The notes beneath the pieces were generated by a model. It had not been told where the DNA came from, searched no databases, and saw nothing but the letters and a program-made list of their open reading frames with translations. From assembly GCF_041320595.1 (NCBI RefSeq), contig NZ_CP166625.1:1995501-2059500 (forward strand): DNA of 64,000 nt, read 5' to 3'. Each line of letters opens with the position of its first letter. Position 1 is the first letter of the stretch. Source of the stretch: Pleomorphomonas sp. PLEO. Its GTDB lineage: Bacteria > Pseudomonadota > Alphaproteobacteria > Rhizobiales > Pleomorphomonadaceae. This document shows, piece by piece, positions 45,609-55,275 of the stretch. A program made the translations under genes and the position numbers.

Positions 45609-45751
45609 GAGCCTGACTGAAAAATCTGCTGGGGCGGGCATCTAGCTTCGATTTCTGTGTTTCCGGTGCTCACGGACCCAAAGTCCGCTCTGCCCCGGTT
45701 CTCGCGCTCGTCGCTATCTGCCTTGCCACCAGCTAATTTCGAACCAGGCTC
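45609..45751. repeat. Repeat R1, copy E
   Basis: AGCCTG start, AAAATCTGCTGGGGCGGGCA left arm, conserved TTCCGGTGCTCACGGAC core and GGACccaaaGTCC hairpin, then CCACCAGCTAATTTCG and CCAGGCTC. It separates the DUF3309 gene from the phage cassette. Confidence 0.7.
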
Positions 45752-45895
45752 ATTCGCCTTGCCGTTCGATGTCCAGATGCGAAATTTATAGGTCGCCGCG
45801 ACGGAAAATCCGCTGCGGCGGTTCTGCGACCGATGCCCCCGCCACCGTGCAAACCACCCCTTGTCTAGAGTGCGGCACGGTTTTCGGGGTGGTCC

Positions 45896-46513
45896 ATGGC
45901 ATCAACAGTTTCCATCTGCAATCTGGCCCTTGGCCACCTCGGCGCCGACAAGATCGACGCGCTCACCGAGGCGAGTACCGAGGCCCGCGCTTGCAATCGC
46001 TTTTATTCGCAGACGCTCGATGCGCTGCTGGCCGCCGGGCCGCCGTGGCGGTTTGCCCGCCATGAGGCGGTGCTGGCCGAGGTGACGGGAGTTACCGGCG
46101 GCCGGTGGACCCACACCTACGCGCTGCCGGCGGATTTGCTGCGGGTGCGGCAGGTGCGGCCGCCCGATGGGACGCTCTCCGGTGCGATCCTGCCGGGCGA
46201 TCTTATGGGCGGGGATGAGGGCGGCGCGCCTTACGCGCTGTTCGGCGACCGTCTGCTCACCGACCTGTCGCCGGTGAGCCTCAGCTACATTCGCCGGGTC
46301 GACGACCCCACCAAGTTTCCGCCGCTGTTCGTCGAGGCGCTGTCCTGGCACCTCGCCGCGCGGCTCGCCATGCCGCTGACGCGCGACGCCAACCAGCGCC
46401 AGGCGGCCTTCCAGATGGCGCTGCAGACGCAGGCGGCGGCCAGCGCGGCCGACGCCAATGACGAGCGGACCGGCAGCGGCTTTACCTCCGATTACGAGCG
46501 GGTGCGGGCATGA
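45896..46513 (+). CDS. Phage tail tubular protein A-like (T7 gp11-like)
   Basis: A 205-residue protein: STVSICNLALGHLGADKIDA, then RFYSQTLDALLAAGPPWRFA and the later LPADLLRVRQVRPPDG, the pattern of podovirus head-tail connector/tail tubular A proteins. It forms the ring below the portal in T7-like phages. It is the first gene of a four-gene cassette and overlaps the next gene (ATGA at 46510). Confidence 0.8.
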   Translation: MASTVSICNLALGHLGADKIDALTEASTEARACNRFYSQTLDALLAAGPPWRFARHEAVLAEVTGVTGGRWTHTYALPADLLRVRQVRPPDGTLSGAILPGDLMGGDEGGAPYALFGDRLLTDLSPVSLSYIRRVDDPTKFPPLFVEALSWHLAARLAMPLTRDANQRQAAFQMALQTQAAASAADANDERTGSGFTSDYERVRA

Positions 46514-48606
46514 CGCTCCGGGCCTATCAGCCGGCCTTTGTCGGCGGCGAGCTGTCGCCGGCGTTGTGGGCGCGGGTCGACACCAAGAACTATTCCGTCG
46601 GCCTCAAGACGGCGCGGAACCTCATCATCCACGCCCACGGTGGGGCGAGCAACCGCGCCGGCCTGGAGTTTGTCGGCGCGGTGAAGGACAGCGGCAAGCA
46701 CACGCGCCTCATCCCCTTCCAGTTCAACGAGGATCAGGCCTACGTCATCGAATTCGGCAACGGCAGCCTGCGCTTCTGGCGCAATGGCGGGCTGATCCTG
46801 GCCTCCGGCGGCGGCGTCTACGAACTGGCCTCGCCCTATGCCTCCGACGATCTCGACGCGCTGGTGTTCGCCCAGGAAGCGGACGTGATGTACATCGTCC
46901 ACCCCAACTACCCGGTGAAGAAGCTCGCCCGCTACGCCGACAACAACTGGACGCTGACCGAGCCGACATTCGCGCCGGCCATGGTGGCGCCCGCCTCGGT
47001 GACGGCGGCGGTGCTGAGCGGCACCTCGGGCGAGACCGGCTATAAGGCGCACACCTATCGCTACAAGGTGGCGGCGGTGAGCGCGGCGACCGGCGAGGAA
47101 AGCCTGCCGTCGTCGGAGGGTTCCTGCGTCAACGACCTGTCGATCGACGGCGGCATCAACCATGTCAGCTGGTCGGCGGTGTCGGGCGCTTCCAAATACG
47201 TCCTCTATAAATTCTCCAACGGCTCGTTCGGCTATATCGGCTCGACCACCGACCTTTATCTCGACGACGAGAACATCACCGCCGACACCGCCGACGGGCC
47301 GCAGATCGGCCGCAACCCGTTCTCCGGCGCCGGCAATTATCCGAGGGCGGTGACCTTCATCCAGCAGCGGCTGGCGCTGGCCTCGACGGATAATGAGCCG
47401 CAGGCGGTCTACCTGTCGCAGACGGCCAATTACGAGAATTTCGGCTATGCCTCGCCAGCCAAGGATAGCGACGCCATCACCTTCCGCATGCGGGCGCGGC
47501 AGGTGAACATCGTCCGCTCGATGCTGGCCGCCCGCTATGGCCTGCTGCTTCTGACATCATCGGCCGAATGGGTGGTGACGGGCGGCTCGGCGTCGGACGC
47601 CATCACGCCGAGCGCCATCGTCATCGCCAACCAGGGCTATCGCGGCGCGGCGCCGGTGCAGCCGATCAACGTCGGCGAGACGGTGCTGTTTGCCCAGCGC
47701 TCCGGCGGGGTGATCCGCGACTTTTCCTACAGCTACGGCGACGACGCCTGGGTGGGCAAAGACCTGACCATCATGAGCCGCCACCTGTTCGAGAACCGGT
47801 CGATCAAGGCCTGGGCCTATGCGCAGGCGCCGAGTTCCATCGTCTGGGTGGTGCTCGACGACGGCTCGCTGGTGTCGCTCACCTACATGAAGGAACACGA
47901 GGTGTGGGCCTGGACGCGGCATGACAGCGGCGCCGGGGCGTTGTTCGAGGACGTCACCTGCATCGCCGAGGGCGGCGAGGACGTGCCGTATTTCGTAGTG
48001 AAGCGGACCATCAACGGTGAGACCAAGCGCTACATCGAGCGGCTGCACAGCCGGGCGTTCGATAGCGTGGAGGATGCCTTCTTCGTCGATTGCGGGCTGA
48101 CCTACGCCGGCGCGGCGGTCAGTCATCTCTCCGGGCTGTCTCATCTGGAAGGCGAAGAGGTGGTGGCGCTGGCCGATGGCAACGTGGTGCGCGGCCTGAC
48201 GGTTCAGGGCGGCGCGGTGAGCCTGCCGGTGGCAGCCGCCAAGATCCATATCGGCTTGCCCTATGGCGCGGTACTGCGGACGCTGGATCTCGACCTTGGC
48301 ACCGTCAACGATCTCGGCACGGTGCAGGGGCGATTCAAGTCGGTGTCGAAGGTGGTGCTCCGCGTTGAGAAGACGCGCGGCATCTTCATCGGCCCCCGGG
48401 ACGAGGGGCGCGACAGCGACAAGATCGTCGAGTTCAAACAGCGCTCCACCGAGGCGTGGAACGAGGCGATCGGCCTTTACACCGGCGATATCGACATGAG
48501 CCCGCCGGCCGACTGGAACCGCGCCGGCACGATGTTCGTCAAACAGTTCGATCCGCTGCCGATGTCGATCCTGGCCATCATGCCGGAGGTGACGTTGGGA
48601 CGATGA
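46510..48606 (+). CDS. Phage tail tubular protein B-like / tail nozzle protein
   Basis: A 698-residue protein beginning MTLRAYQPAFVGGELSPALW, then ARNLIIHAHGGASNRAGLEF, the usual start of large podovirus tail proteins (SPALxxRxDxxxY...ARNxxxxxxGGxxxRxGxxF). A fibronectin-like segment (TYRYKVAAVSAATGEESLPS) is in the middle, and the NYPRAVTFIQQRLALA and SSAEWVV blocks follow. Overlaps the gene on each side by four bases. Confidence 0.82.
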   Translation: MTLRAYQPAFVGGELSPALWARVDTKNYSVGLKTARNLIIHAHGGASNRAGLEFVGAVKDSGKHTRLIPFQFNEDQAYVIEFGNGSLRFWRNGGLILASGGGVYELASPYASDDLDALVFAQEADVMYIVHPNYPVKKLARYADNNWTLTEPTFAPAMVAPASVTAAVLSGTSGETGYKAHTYRYKVAAVSAATGEESLPSSEGSCVNDLSIDGGINHVSWSAVSGASKYVLYKFSNGSFGYIGSTTDLYLDDENITADTADGPQIGRNPFSGAGNYPRAVTFIQQRLALASTDNEPQAVYLSQTANYENFGYASPAKDSDAITFRMRARQVNIVRSMLAARYGLLLLTSSAEWVVTGGSASDAITPSAIVIANQGYRGAAPVQPINVGETVLFAQRSGGVIRDFSYSYGDDAWVGKDLTIMSRHLFENRSIKAWAYAQAPSSIVWVVLDDGSLVSLTYMKEHEVWAWTRHDSGAGALFEDVTCIAEGGEDVPYFVVKRTINGETKRYIERLHSRAFDSVEDAFFVDCGLTYAGAAVSHLSGLSHLEGEEVVALADGNVVRGLTVQGGAVSLPVAAAKIHIGLPYGAVLRTLDLDLGTVNDLGTVQGRFKSVSKVVLRVEKTRGIFIGPRDEGRDSDKIVEFKQRSTEAWNEAIGLYTGDIDMSPPADWNRAGTMFVKQFDPLPMSILAIMPEVTLGR

Positions 48607-49061
48607 GCGTCAGCGTCGAGTTTGTGCCAGCGCGCGGCAAGCACTGCCGTTCTATCGGCCGCCACATGCGGGCGGCCGACGCGGCGGAATGCCGGGCGAT
48701 GGGCGTGTTCTCGCCGATCGGCGCGCTGCGCTATTCGATGCGCAATTCGGACGCCACGACGGCGCTGTTCGACGGCCGGCCGGCGGCCATGTTCGGCACG
48801 CGCTCGCTCAACGTTCTCGCCGGTGTCGGTTGCGTCTGGCTGCTCGGCACCGACGATTTGCTCATTCACCGCAAGGCGTTCCTGCGGGCGTCGGTCAGGG
48901 GACGGCACAAACTGTTCGAGCGCTATTCGGTGTTGAGGAACGTCGTCTCCACCCACAACGAAGCTTCCGTTCGCTGGCTGACATGGCTGGGGGCCGAGTT
49001 CGCCCCTGACACCATCGATGTTCGCGGCGTGCCGTTCGTTCTCTTTGAGCTGAGGAAATAA
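48603..49061 (+). CDS. Phage Gp13-like protein (DUF2833)
   Basis: A 152-residue protein. MRAADAAECRAMGVFSPIGA, ALFDGRPAAMFGTRSLNVLA and VSTHNEASVRWLTWLGAEF match the acetyltransferase-like DUF2833/Gp13 family of T7-like phages, needed for virion assembly. It follows the tail gene with an ATGA overlap and precedes the internal virion gene by one base. Confidence 0.8.
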   Translation: MSVSVEFVPARGKHCRSIGRHMRAADAAECRAMGVFSPIGALRYSMRNSDATTALFDGRPAAMFGTRSLNVLAGVGCVWLLGTDDLLIHRKAFLRASVRGRHKLFERYSVLRNVVSTHNEASVRWLTWLGAEFAPDTIDVRGVPFVLFELRK

Positions 49062-49062
49062 C

Positions 49063-49650
49063 ATGTGCGACATCGGAACAGCGCTGATGGTTGGTGGGAC
49101 GCTGCTGAGCGGAGCCGGCCAGATCGCCAGCTCCAATGCCGAGGCCAAGGCCGCCAAATATAACGCCGACGTGCAGCGGCAGAACGCCCAGCTGGCGGAC
49201 CGGCAGGCGAGGAATGTGCTGGATGCCGGCACGCGCGACGAGCAGAAGCAGAAGGCGCAGACGAGCCAGCTGATGGCCAAGCAGCAGGCGGCGCAGGCGG
49301 CCAACGGCGTCGACGTGACCTTCGGCTCGCCGCTCGACCTGATGGTGGATACCGCCAAGCAGGGCGCCATCGACGCGCTGACCATCCGCACCAACGCCTA
49401 TCGGAATTACGACGACACGCGCAACCAGGCCGTCAGCTATCGCAACCAGGCAAGCCTCTATGACGCGCAGGCCAAGAACAGCCGCACGGCGGGGATTCTG
49501 GGGGCGCTGGGAACGACGGTGAGCGGGCTCGGAAGTGCTTATGCTAATTCGGTGAAGATGAACCCGAGCTCGGGTTCGAGCACAATCACAAAGACGGCCG
49601 CGTACAACGGCGGAAAGACGATGTACCGCGTCTACGATTATCCAAAGTGA
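49063..49650 (+). CDS. Phage internal virion protein, T7 gp14-like
   Basis: A 195-residue protein: a hydrophobic start (LMVGGTLLSGAGQIASSNAE), a long coiled region (AAKYNADVQRQNAQLADRQA), a GVDVTFGSPLDLMVDTAKQG block and a late LGALGTTVSGLGSAYANS. This is the pattern of gp14-type ejected core proteins. It is the last recognisable phage gene; no gp15/gp16-like, capsid, terminase, integrase or lysis gene is present here. Confidence 0.78.
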   Translation: MCDIGTALMVGGTLLSGAGQIASSNAEAKAAKYNADVQRQNAQLADRQARNVLDAGTRDEQKQKAQTSQLMAKQQAAQAANGVDVTFGSPLDLMVDTAKQGAIDALTIRTNAYRNYDDTRNQAVSYRNQASLYDAQAKNSRTAGILGALGTTVSGLGSAYANSVKMNPSSGSSTITKTAAYNGGKTMYRVYDYPK

Positions 49651-49711
49651 TCCGCGCTTGCCGCCCCGCTCCAGACCTGCGCGGCGCCCGTCTCGCACCT
49701 AGACTTCGCGA

Positions 49712-50446
49712 TTAGCGCCCCGCGCCGCTCCGCCAATCCGCCGACCAGCCGAAGGCCCGCTTGGCCTTGTCGGACGTCACCGCGCCGCCGTCCTCGGCGA
49801 TGTTGTAGAGGCCGGGCGCGCCGGCCGTGACGGCCAGCGCCGCCGCCTTGGCCGCCGCGTCGACATGAACAGACCCTGGCGCTTCCGCCGCCTCGAAGCC
49901 GGTGCCCGGCCCATACAAAAAGCCGTAGCGCAGCACGATGCCGTCGAGCGGCGCTTCCATCACCTGTCGTTCCAAGCTCGCCACGCCGCGCGCCGACACG
50001 CCCCTCAGCCCATCCGCCGCCGGTGCGAGCGGGTCTTCTTCCTTGTGGGGCAGGGGCCCCTCGGCATAGGCGAAGGCGATGCTCTGGGCGATGAAGCGCC
50101 GGGCGCCGGCGGCCAGCGCGGCGGCCACCAGATTGCGCGTTCCCTCGTCGCGAACTCGGGCGTTGCGGACCAGGGCGTCGGGCATGCGGATGGGATCGAG
50201 GGCCGGCGGCAGATCGGTCAGCTGGTGGATGACGACGTCGGGCTTTGCCTCTGCGACCACCTTGGTCAGCGTGGCCGCGTCGAACACATCGACGACGACG
50301 GGCTCGACGCCGAGGGCGCGGAGGTCGGCGAGCTTGTCGCTGGAACGGGTGGCGCCGACGACGCGCCAGCCTTCGGCCACCAGGATCGGCGAAAGGCGGC
50401 GGCCAATGGCGCCCGTGGCGCCGGCGAGAAAGATGGTTCTGCTCAC
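49712..50446 (-). CDS. NAD-dependent epimerase/dehydratase family protein
   Basis: A 244-residue extended SDR. The nucleotide-binding loop is IFLAGATGAIGRRL; VIHQLTDLPP and RFIAQSIAFAYAEGPLPHKE follow in the usual order. The classical YxxxK is not clear (GVSARGVASLE), so it may be an atypical SDR. The start is a GTG at 50446 with GGAGAAATCC upstream. It is divergent from the broken MarR gene, with a TATCAG dyad between, a regulator-target arrangement. Confidence 0.82.
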   Translation of the reverse strand: MSRTIFLAGATGAIGRRLSPILVAEGWRVVGATRSSDKLADLRALGVEPVVVDVFDAATLTKVVAEAKPDVVIHQLTDLPPALDPIRMPDALVRNARVRDEGTRNLVAAALAAGARRFIAQSIAFAYAEGPLPHKEEDPLAPAADGLRGVSARGVASLERQVMEAPLDGIVLRYGFLYGPGTGFEAAEAPGSVHVDAAAKAAALAVTAGAPGLYNIAEDGGAVTSDKAKRAFGWSADWRSGAGR

Positions 50447-50509
50447 GAGGATTTCTCCAAGGCGATGGCGCTGGAGCGCCCGGTACGGTATATCAGAGTA
50501 CGAACAACA

Positions 50510-50525
50510 TATCAGAGCACTGATA
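50510..50525. promoter_or_regulatory. MarR-type operator
   Basis: TATCAG-agca-CTGATA is a perfect dyad immediately before the MarR start. A related half site TATCAGAGTAC is at 50491-50501. It suits autorepression and control of the divergent epimerase gene. Confidence 0.6.
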
Positions 50526-50527
50526 AT

Positions 50528-50997
50528 ATGCGCAAGCGTCCTGATGAAGCGTCCGTGCCGGAACCGGGCGAAGGCAAGCGTGGCGAGGGCGGCCATCTCG
50601 GTTATCTGCTGCGGCAGGCGGCGGGCGCCTTCCGCCACCAGATGGACCGCGCCTTGGCCGATGTCGACGTGACGTCGCCGCAGTTCGCGGTGATGACCAT
50701 GCTGAACGCCTATCCCGGCATCTCCAGCGCCGATGTCGCCCGGCTCGCCGTGCTGACGCCGCAGACGGTGAGCGTGATCATCGCCAACCTGGAGCGCGCC
50801 GGCAGCATCCACCGCGTGCCGCACAGCGTGCACGGACGGATTCTACAGATCGAGCTGACGGAGGGGGAGGGGAGCTGCTGAAGGCCTGCCGCGAGCGGGT
50901 GCAGCGACTGGAGCGGGCGCTTTTGGACGGATTGAGCGAGGCGGAGGAGGGAGTGGTCAGGGCGTGGCTGGTGCGGGTTGCCAAGGGCGGGGGCTGA
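50528..50997 (+). pseudogene. MarR family regulator, frameshifted
   Basis: The first frame encodes a MarR winged helix (LLRQAAGAFRHQMDRALADV, then SPQFAVMTMLNAYPGISSAD and VARLAVLTPQTVSVIIANLE) but stops at 50879-50881 shortly after IELTEGEGSC. The missing C-terminal helix continues in another frame as KACRERVQRLERALLDGLSE then AEEGVVRAWLVRVAKGGG up to TGA at 50997. A one-base loss in the G-rich run near 50862-50875 explains this. It is either a real loss or a sequencing error; the DNA-binding domain is complete but the dimerisation helix is cut. Confidence 0.75.
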
Positions 50998-51085
50998 GGC
51001 GCGCCGCGTTCCAGGACGCTGTTTGCTCTGATTAAAGCAGTCGGCGCGCCCGGCTTGGGGCCGGACACGCCGCATTCTTCTGAAC

Positions 51086-53275
51086 TCAGGCGGCGCGGAC
51101 CGTCTTGAGGAAGGTTTCCACCTGGACTTTCAGCTTGTCCGACTGCTGAGACAGTTCGCCCGACGAGCTCAGCACCTGTTCGGCGGCGACGCTGGTTTCC
51201 GAGGCCGCCTTGGTCACCATCTCGATGTTGCGGGTGACGCCGGCGGTTCCGGCCGAGGCGCTCTGAACGTTGTGGGCGATATCCTGCGTGGTTGCCGCCT
51301 GTTGCTCGACGGCCGAGGCGATCATGGCGGCGATCTCGTCCATCTTTTGGATGGTGCCGGAGATGCTGTCGATCGCCGACACCGCCGTGCCGGTGGACGA
51401 CTGGATGGCGGAGATCTGGGCGGAGATCTGGGCGGTGGCCTTCGCAGTCTGGTCGGCGAGGTTTTTCACCTCCGAGGCGACGACGGCGAAGCCCTTGCCG
51501 GCTTCTCCGGCGCGGGCGGCCTCGATGGTGGCATTGAGCGCCAGAAGGTTGGTCTGCCCGGCAACGGAGCCGATGAGATCGACGATCTCGCCGATGCGCT
51601 GGGCGGCGTCCGACAGCTCCTTCACCGTGCGGGCGGTGCCGGCCGCTTCCTGCACGGCGCTGGCGGCCATGCGGGCGCTTTCGGCCACCTGGCGGCTGAT
51701 TTCCTGCACGGAGGCGGCCATTTCCTCGGAGGCCGACGCCACGGTGTTGACGTTGGCCGAGGCTTCCTCGGAGGCGCGGGCCACTTCGGTCGACCTTGCC
51801 GACGTATCCTCGGCCGAGTTGGTCAGGCTTTTGGCGGCGGACTGGAGATGGGTCGAGGCCGATGACACCGACTCGACGATGGCACCGACCGAGCGTTCGA
51901 AGTCGTCGGCCATATCCGCCATGGCGGAGCTGCGTTCGGCGGCGACGCGGGCATCGTCGGCCGCCGCCTTCTCGGTCGTCGCCCTGGCATCGACCACGGC
52001 GTTGTCCTGGATGACGCCGACCGTGCGCGCCATGGCGCCGACTTCATCCTTGCGCTCGGTGCCGGGCACCACGATGCCGGTCTTGCGGCCGGCGAGGCCC
52101 TCCATGGCGGTGGTCAGCAGTTGGATGGGACGGCTGACCGACCGCGACACCAGCCACATGACGATGAGGCCGGCCAGGACGGCCAGCAGAGACACCATCG
52201 TCTGTTTGCCGGTGGCATTGCTCTGCGCCTCCGCGGTGTCGGCGGCGAGCTTGGCGGCGTCGGCCATCACGACAGTCTGAGGCACTTCGATCAGGATGGA
52301 CCAGAAGGAGTCGGCTCGGCCGAGCGTCACGGGGAAGAAGGCCTTGATGACGCCGTGCTGGCTGTCGACGTAATATTGCTCGGTGCCGGCGGCCACACTC
52401 TTGGCGTCTTCCTGCCAGTCTTCGTCGATGCCGGACAGCGCCTTGCCGACGCCTTCCGGCTTGAGGCTGGAGGCGACGACGAGGCCGTCCTTGGTGACGA
52501 TGGTGACCGAGCCGGCGCCGTCATAGATCTTGGCGTCGACATCCTCGGCGAGCTTCTGCACGAAGTCGAGGTTGAAGTCGGCGCCGGCGACGCCGTAGAA
52601 CTTGCCGTCGACGGTGATCGGCACCGAGATGGTGGCCAGATAGACCGATTTGCCCTGGACGATATAGGGCAGCGGCGCCAGCATGCTCTCCTTGCCGTTG
52701 GTCTGTGGGCCGATGAACCAGCCGCCCTTCATGATGCCGTTGGAGTGCAGTTCCTTGCTGTCGTATTCCACCAGCGGTTGGAGGGCGATCTTGCCGGCCG
52801 GGTCGCGCGTCCAATAGGGCAGGGCGCGGCCGGTCTGGTCCGATCCGGCTTCGGCCTTGCCCTTGAAGGCGGCGTCGTTGCCGTCGATGGCGTCCGGCAT
52901 CCAGGCGCTATAGGTGCCGTTGAAGCGCGGATTGTCCTTCAGGACGCGTTCCAGGGTGGCGTTGAGCTGGGCGCGGCGGATGTCGGGCGTGCTGGCCGAT
53001 TTGCCGTCGATCATGGTTTCGAAGGCTCTGGCCATGTTGCGGGCGGCGTTGAAGGCCGTATCCACCTCTTCGCCGATATGTCCCGCCTGGGTTGCCGCCG
53101 TTCCCTGCAAAACCTTCTGGCTTTCTTGCGCCAGCAGCTGGGACACGCTGGCATTGTTCGCCTCATTGGTGGTCTGGCTTGAATACATGCCATAGCCCAC
53201 CACCGCGCCGACGGTCGCCAGAAGACAGACGATCGACAACGAGACGATGCGGAAATTGATTGACCTAACGTTCAT
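51086..53275 (-). CDS. Methyl-accepting chemotaxis protein with dCache sensor
   Basis: A 729-residue chemoreceptor. N-terminal helix ([20 protein letters not shown]), a periplasmic dCache_1 domain with [11 protein letters not shown] and [12 protein letters not shown], a second helix ([20 protein letters not shown]), a HAMP domain with [15 protein letters not shown], then the signalling domain with the hairpin tip [20 protein letters not shown] and [20 protein letters not shown]. No CheR-tethering pentapeptide at the C-terminus ([11 protein letters not shown]). The ATG at 53275 follows GGAGGG. It stands alone; the ligand is unknown. Confidence 0.95.
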   Translation of the reverse strand: MNVRSINFRIVSLSIVCLLATVGAVVGYGMYSSQTTNEANNASVSQLLAQESQKVLQGTAATQAGHIGEEVDTAFNAARNMARAFETMIDGKSASTPDIRRAQLNATLERVLKDNPRFNGTYSAWMPDAIDGNDAAFKGKAEAGSDQTGRALPYWTRDPAGKIALQPLVEYDSKELHSNGIMKGGWFIGPQTNGKESMLAPLPYIVQGKSVYLATISVPITVDGKFYGVAGADFNLDFVQKLAEDVDAKIYDGAGSVTIVTKDGLVVASSLKPEGVGKALSGIDEDWQEDAKSVAAGTEQYYVDSQHGVIKAFFPVTLGRADSFWSILIEVPQTVVMADAAKLAADTAEAQSNATGKQTMVSLLAVLAGLIVMWLVSRSVSRPIQLLTTAMEGLAGRKTGIVVPGTERKDEVGAMARTVGVIQDNAVVDARATTEKAAADDARVAAERSSAMADMADDFERSVGAIVESVSSASTHLQSAAKSLTNSAEDTSARSTEVARASEEASANVNTVASASEEMAASVQEISRQVAESARMAASAVQEAAGTARTVKELSDAAQRIGEIVDLIGSVAGQTNLLALNATIEAARAGEAGKGFAVVASEVKNLADQTAKATAQISAQISAIQSSTGTAVSAIDSISGTIQKMDEIAAMIASAVEQQAATTQDIAHNVQSASAGTAGVTRNIEMVTKAASETSVAAEQVLSSSGELSQQSDKLKVQVETFLKTVRAA

Positions 53276-53498
53276 GGGGCAGCCCTCCGGCACGACGCAC
53301 CGACATTTTTCTCATTGGAAAGGGATGTGACTTAATGCGTTAATTAACTAATAAAAACCGCTCGTGCGCCAAAGAATACGTGTTGTTCCGGCACGAATTG
53401 GTCTTATGACGCGGTGTCTTTCGGCTGCTGCGGATGTGACAATAAGCTGGACGGATGAGCTGACGGCCTCATCATCTTAGACAAATCGCGCATTTTCG

Positions 53499-53720
53499 AT
53501 GTGTATCTCCATCGCTATTTGTCTATTTGTTGATCTATGTCGCGCTGGGAATGCCAATGTTCCGTTATTGTCTTTTCTGTGGAACGTGAATCCTTCAGGA
53601 TACTTTGAGCACTTTCCCGCCTGTCATCGTAAAAATAAGCTGCCGGACAATATTCATACCGGCCGCGTCCGCCTGGACAACGTTGTCAGGCTGGCGGCGA
53701 AGGTACGGTCATTATTTTAA
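53499..53720 (+). other. Possible small ORF or sRNA region
   Basis: An open frame of 73 codons (start MCISIAICLFVDLCRAGNAN) in a less GC-rich stretch ends ten bases before a hairpin with a T-run. No ribosome binding site or family is evident, so the transcript may be a small RNA. The rest of 53276-53909 shows nothing else. Confidence 0.25.
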
Positions 53721-53727
53721 GAGCGTG

Positions 53728-53769
53728 AGGAGGAGAGATGGCCTAGCAGGCCTTTGATCTCCTCTTTTT
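53728..53769 (+). terminator. Rho-independent terminator
   Basis: GAGGAGAGAT-GGCCtagcaGGCC-tttgATCTCCTC is followed by TTTTT on the plus strand. Outer and inner stems both pair. It implies a plus-strand transcript ending here, although no firm plus-strand gene precedes it. Confidence 0.6.
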
Positions 53770-53909
53770 GCCGTCACGGGCAACTTGGTAAATAGTTGCT
53801 AGTGTGAAAAATTTACTTGTGGAAATTTGCCACCGTGGGTGCGGAATTCTCAATGCAAAAAGTCCGATAGCTGGAATTGGGATGGCGAAGGCTAACTCGG
53901 TTATCTCGC

Positions 53910-55139
53910 TTACGGCACCCGGTATGCCGGCGGCTCTGGCGGCGTGAATTCGGCTTCCGCGAAAAGGTTGGGGAAAAGCCGTTCACGGTAGTCGAGCGGG
54001 AAGGCCAGTCTGACGGGGGCTTTGGGCGTTTTCGATTTCAGGAAACCGGCCTTGAGGAGGTCGGTCAGCGTATTGCGCGCGGTACGTTCCGATGTTCTGA
54101 GCACAAGGGATGCGTCGCCGCGATCCATCGACCCCATTCTGAGGATGGTGGCCGCGAGATCCGGGGCGCGCGGGTCTGCGACGATATCGGATACGAGGCT
54201 TCGAATGCGGCTTTCCAGACGCGGCAGGTCGAAGATCGCCTGGGAGAAGCGGATCTGATCGAGGGCGACAGACATGAACCATTCGCAGAAATCTGCCAGG
54301 GCCTGGGCCGACAGGTTTCCTCGTCCATCAAGATCTCCGCGACGGGGGCTGTCGGCGTAGTCCATCATTCGCTTGTACTCGCCCCGATCGCGAAGCCCTC
54401 GGGCAAGCCCCCTGGAGATCGACCACAAACCGCCCCCGCCGATGCCCGCCTTGAGGGCCATCGCGTGGGACATCAGGCGACTGACGCGGCCGTTGCCGTC
54501 GACGAAGGGGTGGATGTAGTTGAGGCGATGATGGGCCGCGGCGATGGCAATGATGCGTGTGCTCGCCCATTTTTCCGCGGCGCCGTAACGCCTCTCGAAA
54601 TGCGTGATGAAGGCGCCTACGCGCTCCGACGACGGCGGTACGTGGCGCCCCACTTCCACGTCTTCGTCGGGTCTGGACCTGAATGCGCCCGGCACGATTT
54701 CAGAAATTCGGCCATCGGGATGCGTCACGTGACGGAATTCCGGTGGCATCTCTTCATAGAAGCGGCGATGAATCCAGACGATGAAGCTCGCCGAGGATGG
54801 CGACGGCAGTTCGCCGCGCGCGTGGAGTTCGTCGATTTCCCTCTGAACGATGACATGGGCGCGAGCTTCGAGCGCCAGCGGCCGCCGCTCCGGCTCCACA
54901 TCGAAGCCATTGAGGACCCGCTCGATGTCTTTCGGGCGGGTGTTGTGACCTTCGATCAGGTTGCTGTAGTAGCAGTTCATGACGCGGATGAGATCGGCCA
55001 GCTCAGCGGCGGAATCCGGATGCAATCCCCGGCCGAGGGTATCGGCTTCCCGCTGGATTTCGATAGCGAGATCGGCCAACACCCTGGGAATGTCGTCCTC
55101 GAAGAAGCAAGGCTCGATGCGGTCGGGAGTCTCGATCAT
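53910..55139 (-). CDS. Class II Fic family protein (AMPylase type)
   Basis: A 409-residue Fic protein. The inhibitory helix motif SNLIEG (residues 59-64) fits [ST]xxxE[GN] placed N-terminally, so class II autoinhibition. The catalytic motif HPFVDGNGR is at 210-218. A C-terminal winged helix (LRTSERTARNTLTDLLKAGF) follows. Such enzymes transfer AMP to target hydroxyls. No separate FicA antitoxin gene is nearby, consistent with built-in inhibition. A 13-bp tandem repeat lies upstream. Confidence 0.92.
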   Translation of the reverse strand: MIETPDRIEPCFFEDDIPRVLADLAIEIQREADTLGRGLHPDSAAELADLIRVMNCYYSNLIEGHNTRPKDIERVLNGFDVEPERRPLALEARAHVIVQREIDELHARGELPSPSSASFIVWIHRRFYEEMPPEFRHVTHPDGRISEIVPGAFRSRPDEDVEVGRHVPPSSERVGAFITHFERRYGAAEKWASTRIIAIAAAHHRLNYIHPFVDGNGRVSRLMSHAMALKAGIGGGGLWSISRGLARGLRDRGEYKRMMDYADSPRRGDLDGRGNLSAQALADFCEWFMSVALDQIRFSQAIFDLPRLESRIRSLVSDIVADPRAPDLAATILRMGSMDRGDASLVLRTSERTARNTLTDLLKAGFLKSKTPKAPVRLAFPLDYRERLFPNLFAEAEFTPPEPPAYRVP

Positions 55140-55207
55140 TTTTGCCGATCTCTGTGGGTCTTAGAACGGCAATAATACAATAGTTTAGGTGGAACTTACA
55201 GCACATA

Positions 55208-55242
55208 TTGCCGATCATGGTTGCCGATCATGGTTGCCGATC
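55208..55242. repeat. 13-bp tandem repeat upstream of fic
   Basis: TTGCCGATCATGG occurs twice in tandem followed by a partial third unit TTGCCGATC. It lies 69-103 bp upstream of the Fic start. Confidence 0.7.
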
Positions 55243-55275
55243 TGCGAGCGCCATGCCGGCCGCTTGCTCCATCCT

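Noticed and set aside
49651-49711. Phage attachment site at the right end of the tail cassette
   Set aside because: No tRNA, integrase or matching direct repeat on the left side was found.
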